Assembly: GCA_035533475.1 (NCBI GenBank)
Contig: DATLTS010000018.1
Coordinates: 1-64,000, forward strand
Source: Mycobacteriales bacterium
GTDB lineage: Bacteria; Actinomycetota; Actinomycetes; DATLTS01
DNA: 64,000 nucleotides
Direction of reading: 5' to 3'
Shown: positions 58,193-64,000 of the stretch, in pieces
How the letters are laid out: every line of letters begins with the position of its first letter
How positions within the stretch are numbered: position 1 is the first letter of the stretch
Notes under the pieces: generated by a model
Database searches by the model: none
What the model saw: the letters and a program-made list of their open reading frames with translations, nothing else
Told to the model about the DNA's origin: nothing
Made by a program: the position numbers and the translations under genes

Positions 58193-60727
58193 TCAGCTGA
58201 CCGACGACACGCAGCGGTCGATCGGGATCCACGCCGCGTTGCCCTGCGGGTCGCGCACCACCATGTCGGCGTCGGTGAGGTAGCCGCCGTGGTGGTGGTC
58301 GCCCTGGCTGAAGTCGACGTCGCAGTTCGGCGGCACGGTCCGGTGGTAACCGGCGAGCAGGATGCCGGCCATCCGGTTGCGCGTGCAGTTCGGCCCGCAC
58401 TCGAGGAACAGGTCGCGGATCCCGCGTTGCGCCTCCCAGTTGAGAAACAGCAGGTCACCGCCGTCCCCGCCCAGGTTCGCTCCCGGGTCGTAGGCCTTGT
58501 ACTCCCGGTTGAACTCGAGGATGTCGCTCGTGTAGGACGAGTACGGGCCGCCCGACCAGGTGCTGTCGTAGGGGTCCCAGGCGGCGATCCCGTAGAGCGG
58601 CTGCTGGAGCGCGGCCGCGCCGAGCGTCTTGATCGTGAGGTTGAACGGGAAGACCAGCCACGAGGGGTAGTACTTCTGCCCCTCGGCCTGCTGGATCATC
58701 TCGGTCGCGGCGAGCGCGTTCTCCAGGGCGAAGACGGCGGTCACCCCGGCGGTCTTGAGCTGGAACAGATCCTGGGTGTAGTTGCCCTGGTTGATCTGGA
58801 CCGGGTAGTCGAAGACCTGCACCCCGGCGGCGCGCAGCATCTGCTCGAAGATGTCCCGCGCCGGCTGCCAGTTCGGGCTGTCCCGCCAGATCACACCCAC
58901 CTTCTGGCCGCGGAACTTCGCCAGCGCGAGCTGTCCGAACCAGGTGCCCATCTGCTCGAGCGTGGGCAGGGCGGTGAAGCTGTAGTGCAGTCCGGCCGAC
59001 CCCTCCACGGTGGCGATGTGGTGCAGGTAGAGCTCGTGGTTCTGCTCGGCCCAGACCCGCACGGCCGGGATCTGGTCGAATCCGATCCCGCCGAGCAGCA
59101 TGAACGTGCCGGCGTCCTTGCAGGCCTGTGCCGCCTGCACGGCGGTCCCCGGGTCGTAGTTGTCGTTCTGGTAGCTGGCGTTCACCGTGCGCCCGTACAC
59201 GCCGCCGTGGGCGTGGATGTAGTCCCAGTACACGTTCAGGTCGCTCGCCTTGATGTCGAACGCCTGACCGTAGGTGAGGGCGGCGTGCGCGCACAGGGTG
59301 ATCTGCTTCGCGGTGATGCCGATCGTGTCGTCGGCGCCGGAGTACATCTGGGCCACCGGCGGGCCGCCGTTGGACGGGAAGAAGACCCGGACGCCGTCGA
59401 TGGTCTCGTAGTGCCCCGGCCCGGAGAACTCGCTGGCCTGGGCCGCCGTCGACGACGCGGTGGTCGGGGCACCGACCGACGAGGAGCCAGCCGCCCCGGT
59501 GACGGCCACTCCGGTGACGGCGCCGGTCGCGGTCCCGGACCGGGCGCCGGGCCCCGCGCTGGCACTCGCGGTGGGCCCGGGCGCGGGCCCGCCGTTCAGG
59601 GCGGTCGACGGCGACCCGGTCGCGGCGACGGTTCCGATCGTCGGCCTGCTCTGGTCGAGGGAGTACCCGGAGTACACGAGTCCCCAGACCACGGCGACCG
59701 ACGCGACCGAATAGGCCCGCGGATGGGCCCGGAACGCGGCAACCGACGGCGGGCCGACCTTGGCCGCGAAGGCGGACAGCCTGGCCGGGACGAAGCGCAG
59801 CTGGTCGCGGTGCGCGGTCGCGATCGCGCCGGCCCCGACCAGGAGGCAGCCGAGCAGGACCCAGGGCCACCACACGGTGCCGCCGCCGCGCGAAGCCGGC
59901 GCAGCCGGGGCGGCGGCCGCCGGTGCCGGGGCGGGCGGGGCGAGGCTCGGCGCCGGGCTGGTGCCGGGCGGCGCCACCGCCGCCTGGCTGGTCGCAACGC
60001 TGGCCGGCGGCGGCGCGGGCACCGGCGCGGGTGCCCGGGTCACCGCAGATGCGCCCGGGACCGGTGCCAGGGTCGCGGGCGTCACCGGGGCGGCGGGCGC
60101 TGCCGGGGTCGCCGGGAACTCGTACTCGGCTACCGCGGTAGTCAGGCTGACGTAATACGCGACGGCCCAGGCGTCCGACGGGCCGGACGAGATCGGGATG
60201 AGGACGAGCCCGGTGTTGCCGTGCACCCGCCAGTACCCGACGAGCTCACGCAGGTCGAAGACCCAGGTGTCGTAGGCGGCGTTCGGCTTGCCGATCGCGG
60301 AGCCGTGCGCGCAGTCGTAGGCGGGGGCATTCGAGGCGGTCAGGCTCGCCGGGATCGGATGGACGAGGGCGCAGGCCTCCACGATCGCCGAGCTGGGATT
60401 GACGTTGTAGACCTGGTAGACGCTGGTGTTCGACGCGCCCGACTGATTGGTGAGGTGGAAGGTCGCAACGAGGTCGAGCGGGACCGCCCCGGCGGGCAGG
60501 TAGTCGAGCGCGAAGTGCACGTAGGAGCGGGCCAGTTCCTGGCCGGCGTTCACCGAGACGTGGATGGAGGAGGGGTCGCCGTTGTAGGGATCGACGGGAG
60601 AGTCGGTGACGTAAGACTGCCGGTCCGGCGGAATCGCGCTGGAGTCGGGTGCGGCGACCGCGGTGGTCGCGAGGCCGGAGAACAGTCCGACCGCGAGCAG
60701 TCCGCTCGCCAGGGTGCGCCTCTTCAT
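58193..60727 (-). CDS. Two-TM substrate-binding fusion protein (surface domain plus Peripl_BP_6 domain)
   Basis: An unusual 844-residue protein. A signal peptide (1-26) is followed by a beta-rich domain (27-205) resembling DNRLRE carbohydrate-binding modules (RSYVHFALDYLPAGAV, TWVFDLRELVGYWRVHG). A Pro/Ala linker leads to a membrane helix (285-304), a basic loop of about 35 residues, a second helix (340-356), a Ser/Gly/Thr linker and a Peripl_BP_6-type ligand domain (from about 468 to the end: ITLCAHAALTYGQAFDIKAS, YQNDNYDPGTAVQAAQACKD, LLGGIGFDQIPAVRVW). Both large domains should face outwards. It lies before livH and is the receptor of the ABC system. AAGGGG precedes the ATG. Confidence 0.85.
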   Translation of the reverse strand: MKRRTLASGLLAVGLFSGLATTAVAAPDSSAIPPDRQSYVTDSPVDPYNGDPSSIHVSVNAGQELARSYVHFALDYLPAGAVPLDLVATFHLTNQSGASNTSVYQVYNVNPSSAIVEACALVHPIPASLTASNAPAYDCAHGSAIGKPNAAYDTWVFDLRELVGYWRVHGNTGLVLIPISSGPSDAWAVAYYVSLTTAVAEYEFPATPAAPAAPVTPATLAPVPGASAVTRAPAPVPAPPPASVATSQAAVAPPGTSPAPSLAPPAPAPAAAAPAAPASRGGGTVWWPWVLLGCLLVGAGAIATAHRDQLRFVPARLSAFAAKVGPPSVAAFRAHPRAYSVASVAVVWGLVYSGYSLDQSRPTIGTVAATGSPSTALNGGPAPGPTASASAGPGARSGTATGAVTGVAVTGAAGSSSVGAPTTASSTAAQASEFSGPGHYETIDGVRVFFPSNGGPPVAQMYSGADDTIGITAKQITLCAHAALTYGQAFDIKASDLNVYWDYIHAHGGVYGRTVNASYQNDNYDPGTAVQAAQACKDAGTFMLLGGIGFDQIPAVRVWAEQNHELYLHHIATVEGSAGLHYSFTALPTLEQMGTWFGQLALAKFRGQKVGVIWRDSPNWQPARDIFEQMLRAAGVQVFDYPVQINQGNYTQDLFQLKTAGVTAVFALENALAATEMIQQAEGQKYYPSWLVFPFNLTIKTLGAAALQQPLYGIAAWDPYDSTWSGGPYSSYTSDILEFNREYKAYDPGANLGGDGGDLLFLNWEAQRGIRDLFLECGPNCTRNRMAGILLAGYHRTVPPNCDVDFSQGDHHHGGYLTDADMVVRDPQGNAAWIPIDRCVSSVS

Positions 60728-61830
60728 CGGTGACCCCTTCCTGGACAGCCGTCCCCGAGCTGGTGAGAGAGGAAAAAGTCCACGCTGGCCTGGGTCACGT
60801 CCGGGCCCAACGGGTCGGTGTACGGGCCGTCCCCCGGCGAGTCGGGATAGGCGTGCTCCATCCCGTAGATGGCCCAGAGGTCGACCAGGTCGCAACCGCC
60901 GGCATCGGTGAAGTGGGAAACCGAGTACGGGTAGCTGCCCCGGAAGCCGATCGCCCCGCCCGGGCAGGTCCAGCTGTCGTTGTGGATGCAGAGGTCCCCG
61001 CTCCCCGGGGCCGGGGTCTGGCCGAACCCGTAGGTCGTGGTCGCCGCCGGGGTCCGCGGCACGGCCGGGCTCACCGGCGAACCGGTCTCGACCAGGCTGT
61101 CCACGCCGAGCCAGGACTGGACCAGGCCGGCGGCGAGCGGGAGCGGGTTGACCGTGTCGGCGCTGCCGTTCTCGACGAAGAGCGGGACCAGCCGGGCCCG
61201 CGGGCCCATCGCCTCGTACGCGAGCCGGCCGGTGGCGTCGGCGCAGGCGGCGTACGCGCAACCGGCGATCACCCCCGCGGCGGCGAAGACGTCCGGGTAG
61301 GCCGCGGCGAGGATCACCGACATGTCGGCGCCGGCCGAGATGCCCTCGACGTACACCCGGCGCGGATCCCCGTGCTCGGTGTCGACGACCCACTGGGCCA
61401 GCCCGGCGATCGTCGACGCCTCGCCGCTGCCGCGCACCTGGTCGGCCGGGAGGAACCAGTTCCAGCAGCCGATGCCGTTGCCGTCGGCGAGCGGCGCGGT
61501 GCTCGGCGCCGTCACGTTCTGCTGCGGGTAGACGACGACGAAGTCCCGCTGGTCGGCCAGCTCGTCGAGGCGGGTGGCCGCGGCCGCCTGGACCGCGGTC
61601 TGGTTGCAGCCGTGCAGGAACCCGACGACCGGCCGCGGTGCCGAGCGGTGCCCCGGCGGCACGTAAAGCCAGTACTGCCGGGCGCCCGGCGCGCCCTGCG
61701 CCGGGTAGTACCCGGAGGTGAAGGAGCCGGAACCGGCGGCACCGGCACCGGCGGCACCGGCGGGCAGCGCGGCGAGCGCCGTGCCGGCAAGGGCGATCCC
61801 GAGCAGCAGCCGGAGCGGACGGGTGCTCAT
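60724..61830 (-). CDS. Secreted PHB-depolymerase-like esterase
   Basis: The 368-residue protein has a signal peptide (about 1-27) and an alpha/beta hydrolase of the PHB depolymerase/LpqC (feruloyl-type esterase) family: oxyanion HGCNQTA (73-79), nucleophile Ser165 in EGISAGADM, Asp in ENGSADTVNP and His in GMEHAYP. Substrates of the family are polyhydroxyalkanoate, acetyl or feruloyl esters. It overlaps the acyl-CoA synthetase and the binding-protein genes by 4 bases each, so it is part of the uptake operon and probably frees the imported acid. Confidence 0.88.
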   Translation of the reverse strand: MSTRPLRLLLGIALAGTALAALPAGAAGAGAAGSGSFTSGYYPAQGAPGARQYWLYVPPGHRSAPRPVVGFLHGCNQTAVQAAAATRLDELADQRDFVVVYPQQNVTAPSTAPLADGNGIGCWNWFLPADQVRGSGEASTIAGLAQWVVDTEHGDPRRVYVEGISAGADMSVILAAAYPDVFAAAGVIAGCAYAACADATGRLAYEAMGPRARLVPLFVENGSADTVNPLPLAAGLVQSWLGVDSLVETGSPVSPAVPRTPAATTTYGFGQTPAPGSGDLCIHNDSWTCPGGAIGFRGSYPYSVSHFTDAGGCDLVDLWAIYGMEHAYPDSPGDGPYTDPLGPDVTQASVDFFLSHQLGDGCPGRGHR

Positions 61831-63422
61831 TCGCCGAACCGGGCCCGCAGGGCCAGCTTGTCGAACTTGCCGACCGAGGTCCGCGGGACCTCGCCGATCA
61901 GCTCGACCCGGTCCGGTAGCTGCCAGCGGGCGAACCCGGCGCCGAGCAGATGCTCGTGCACCTCGGCGAGGGTGACGGTGGCGCCGGAGGTGGCCACGAT
62001 GGCGGCGAGCGGGCGTTCCAGCCACTTGGGATCCGGGATGGCGACGACCGCGGCCTCGAGCACCCCCGGCATCGCCATCAGGGCGGCCTCCATGTCGACC
62101 GATGAGATCCACTCGCCACCGGACTTGATCAGGTCCTTGGTGCGGTCCGCGATCCGGAAGTAGCCGTTCGGCGACCCGACCGCGACGTCGCCGGTCGCGA
62201 ACCACCCGGCCTCGAACTGCTCGGCGCCGGCGCCGTGCAGGTAGGAGTCGACGACCCACGGGCCACGGACGAACAGCCGGCCCATCGCCGCGCCGTCCCA
62301 CGCCAGGTCCTCGCCCCGCTCGGAGCGGATCGCGAGGTCGATCGTCGGCAACGGCAGGCCGGCCTGGCAGGCCGCCTCGCTGACCATCTGCTCGGCGGGG
62401 TAATCGGCCATCCGGTGCTTCGGCCAGGCGACGCTGGCCAGCGGCGAGGTCTCGGTCATCCCCCAGGCCTGAAGGATCGGGATGCCGAACTCGCTGCGGT
62501 ACCGCTCGATCAGCGCGCGCGGCGGTTGGGCGCCGCCGCAGACGATGTGGCGCAGGCGCGGCAGCCCGCCGCCCCGCCGGCGCAGCTCGTCGGCGGTTTC
62601 CAGCCAGATCGTGGGCACCCCGGCGGTCACGGTCACCTGCTCCTCGGCGAGCAGGTCGACGAGCAGCCGGGGCTCGAACGGGCCGGCGAGGAACACCTGT
62701 TTGGCGCCCATCATGGTGGCCGCGTGCGGCGCCCCCCACGCGTTGGCGTGGAACATCGGAACCACCGGCAGGACACAGTCGCTCGGACCGATCGCCAACC
62801 CGGCTCCGGAACTCACCCCGAGCGCGTGCAGCACCGAGGACCGGTGGGTGTAGACGACCCCCTTCGACCGTCCGGTGGTACCCGACGTGTAGCAGATCCC
62901 GAAGGGTGCGGACTCCTCGATGTCCGGCCGCGGGTAGGTGGCCGGCTGGGTGGCGAGGAGATCGTCGTAAGAGATCAGATGGGGTAGATCCGAATCGGGA
63001 ACCTCGCCGAACACGACGATCTGCCGGACCCCGTCGAGGAACCCGGCACCGCGCGCCTTTTCCAGCAGCGGAACGAGATCCGCGTCGACCAGGATCACCT
63101 GGTCGCCCGCATCGTCGACGATGTAGCCGAGCTCGTCCGGCGACAGGCGCAGGTTCAACGTGTGCAGGACCCGACCGGCACAGGTCACCCCGAAGTAGGC
63201 CTCGAGATGGCGGTAGCTGTTCCAGGCCAGCGTGCCGACCGCCGCGCCGGGCGCCACGTCGAGCGCCTCGATCGCGTTCATCAGCCGGGTCGCCCGGACC
63301 GCGAAGTCGCCGTAGGTGTAGCGATGGCGCCGACCGTCCGCCCAACCGGTGACGATGTCGACGTCGCCGAAATGCCGCGCGGCGTGGTCGAACATGGTCC
63401 ACGCGTTGAGCGGCATCTCCAT
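61827..63422 (-). CDS. Acyl-CoA synthetase (AMP-dependent)
   Basis: The 531-residue enzyme is a member of the long-chain and medium-chain acyl-CoA ligases: P-loop FGICYTSGTTGRSKGVVYTH, WGMTETSP, AGWFATGDVA, RTKDLIKSGGEWISSVD and the C-terminal lysine motif SVGKFDKLALR. It activates a carboxylic acid to its CoA ester with ATP. No CoA-ligase specificity can be read. It is coupled to the secreted esterase gene by ATGA overlap. The start may be ATG 63422 or GTG 63425. Confidence 0.92.
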   Translation of the reverse strand: MEMPLNAWTMFDHAARHFGDVDIVTGWADGRRHRYTYGDFAVRATRLMNAIEALDVAPGAAVGTLAWNSYRHLEAYFGVTCAGRVLHTLNLRLSPDELGYIVDDAGDQVILVDADLVPLLEKARGAGFLDGVRQIVVFGEVPDSDLPHLISYDDLLATQPATYPRPDIEESAPFGICYTSGTTGRSKGVVYTHRSSVLHALGVSSGAGLAIGPSDCVLPVVPMFHANAWGAPHAATMMGAKQVFLAGPFEPRLLVDLLAEEQVTVTAGVPTIWLETADELRRRGGGLPRLRHIVCGGAQPPRALIERYRSEFGIPILQAWGMTETSPLASVAWPKHRMADYPAEQMVSEAACQAGLPLPTIDLAIRSERGEDLAWDGAAMGRLFVRGPWVVDSYLHGAGAEQFEAGWFATGDVAVGSPNGYFRIADRTKDLIKSGGEWISSVDMEAALMAMPGVLEAAVVAIPDPKWLERPLAAIVATSGATVTLAEVHEHLLGAGFARWQLPDRVELIGEVPRTSVGKFDKLALRARFGE

Positions 63423-63432
63423 CACCGGGTGC

Positions 63433-64000
63433 TCACCGGCCGCACGATTCCGCGAACTCGACTACGGCGTCCGCAACGACGGACGCGCCGGGATCGCCCA
63501 ACGCGATCGTGTAGTGCGTGGTGCCCGGAACCACCCGATGCTCGAACGCGGAGACCAGACCGGCGCATTCGTCGACGACGTCGTCGGTCATCAGCGGCGG
63601 TTGCCCGGGCGCCATCCCCTCCGCGGCCCGCAGCAACAGGACCGGCACCGCCAACCCGGCGAGCCGCCGGCGCAGGACCGCGGTGTCCATCGCGTCCAGC
63701 GAGTCGGCGCGGACGGCCGCCGCGGAGGCCTTCGGCTGGAGCCGCGGCGCCTCCCCGCCGAGGTCGTAGCCGAGATAGGCCTCGACCCACGGCCCCCAGC
63801 GACCGCCGCGGAACGTCGGCAGCTCCCGCCAGAACTGGTAGTACTCCTCCAGGCTGCCGAACGTCTGGCTCAGGCGGCCGACCTGGGCGGAGAGCAGCGC
63901 CTCGAGCAGATCGTCGACGTCGATCCCCGGCGGCGGGTCGAGCGGCGGTCCGCCGTCGATCAGCACCAGGCCGGCGACGAGCTCCGGGAACTCGGCGGCG
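63433..64000 (-). CDS. Alpha/beta hydrolase, N-terminal part outside the window
   Basis: The frame is open to the window edge; the visible 188 residues are the C-terminal part of an alpha/beta hydrolase: ELVAGLVLIDGGPPLDPPPG after the nucleophile strand, a helical cap (GSLEEYYQFWRELPTFRGGR), PVLLLRAAEGMAPGQPPLMT with the acid strand, and the catalytic His in RVVPGTTHYTIALGD. The nucleophile elbow lies further upstream, beyond the window. It is 10 bases from the acyl-CoA synthetase and belongs to the same operon, perhaps hydrolysing an intermediate ester. Confidence 0.85.
   Translation of the reverse strand, partial: AAEFPELVAGLVLIDGGPPLDPPPGIDVDDLLEALLSAQVGRLSQTFGSLEEYYQFWRELPTFRGGRWGPWVEAYLGYDLGGEAPRLQPKASAAAVRADSLDAMDTAVLRRRLAGLAVPVLLLRAAEGMAPGQPPLMTDDVVDECAGLVSAFEHRVVPGTTHYTIALGDPGASVVADAVVEFAESCGR

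Noticed and set aside
58289-60733. Plus-strand frame of 814 residues opposite the binding protein
   Set aside because: Antisense shadow caused by GC-rich codons; no domain and no ribosome site.
60727-61393. N-terminal extension of the binding protein up to 61393
   Set aside because: The added residues are Arg/Gly-rich and lie over the esterase gene; the ATG at 60727 has a signal peptide and an AAGGGG site.
60649-62163. Plus-strand frame of 504 residues
   Set aside because: Antisense to esterase and acyl-CoA synthetase genes with no recognisable motif.
1-64000. tRNA or rRNA genes
   Set aside because: No GTTCGA-type T-loop in a cloverleaf context and no rRNA core sequence was noticed on either strand.

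Overview
The window is high-GC DNA from an actinomycete, by inference near Frankiales or Sporichthyales; no rRNA or tRNA is present to fix the taxonomy. Support comes from the codon bias, frequent GTG starts, many 4-base GTGA/ATGA gene overlaps, leaderless starts preceded by TANNNT, actinobacterial families (DUF4232, DUF1707, DUF2127, DUF1360, CsbD, SpoIIE-type phosphatase) and an 11-bp-repeat PHO box.

Left part (1-18.2 kb) is accessory-rich. It holds a truncated HsdR nuclease domain, two GNAT acetyltransferases, a MarR/FMN-reductase divergent pair, a decayed junction of an HTH antitoxin fragment and a YoaK fragment, a membrane diguanylate cyclase, three toxin-antitoxin modules (6.6-7.2, 13.0-13.7 and 15.2-15.7 kb) with palindromic operators, a fused polysaccharide deacetylase/glycosyltransferase with a Ser/Pro/Thr-rich membrane partner, a secreted glycosidase-like protein, a TetR/DUF2306 divergent pair, and a PLP enzyme coupled to a channel-like membrane protein.

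Middle part (18.3-36.4 kb) is mainly housekeeping. It contains the phosphate locus pstSCAB, phoU, and a divergent SenX3/RegX3 (PhoR/PhoP-type) pair with PHO-box-like repeats in two intergenic regions. Two SDR enzymes, DUF2127 and DUF1707 proteins, a PadR regulator, a GT87 membrane protein, an M24 aminopeptidase, a PP2C phosphatase, a DUF2231-Rieske fusion, a formate/nitrite-type channel, two CsbD-like stress proteins and topoisomerase IB follow.

Surface part (36.5-53.5 kb) encodes two giant secreted proteins (about 1,300 and 2,130 residues). They share an almost identical IPT/TIG segment and three C-terminal DTR repeats; the larger carries six 188-194 residue repeats. Downstream are an AI-2E family transporter, a beta-propeller secreted protein coupled to a DUF4232 lipoprotein, and an S53 (sedolisin) peptidase.

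Right part (53.5-64 kb) has a nickel/cobalt permease behind a Nur-box-like palindrome, then a tightly overlapping leftward operon: alpha/beta hydrolase, acyl-CoA synthetase, secreted PHB-depolymerase-like esterase, a two-TM substrate-binding fusion protein, LivH, a LivM-LivG fusion, and LivF. I read this as a system that cleaves an external ester or polyester, captures and imports the acid, and activates it with CoA. It is the strongest candidate for a new system here.
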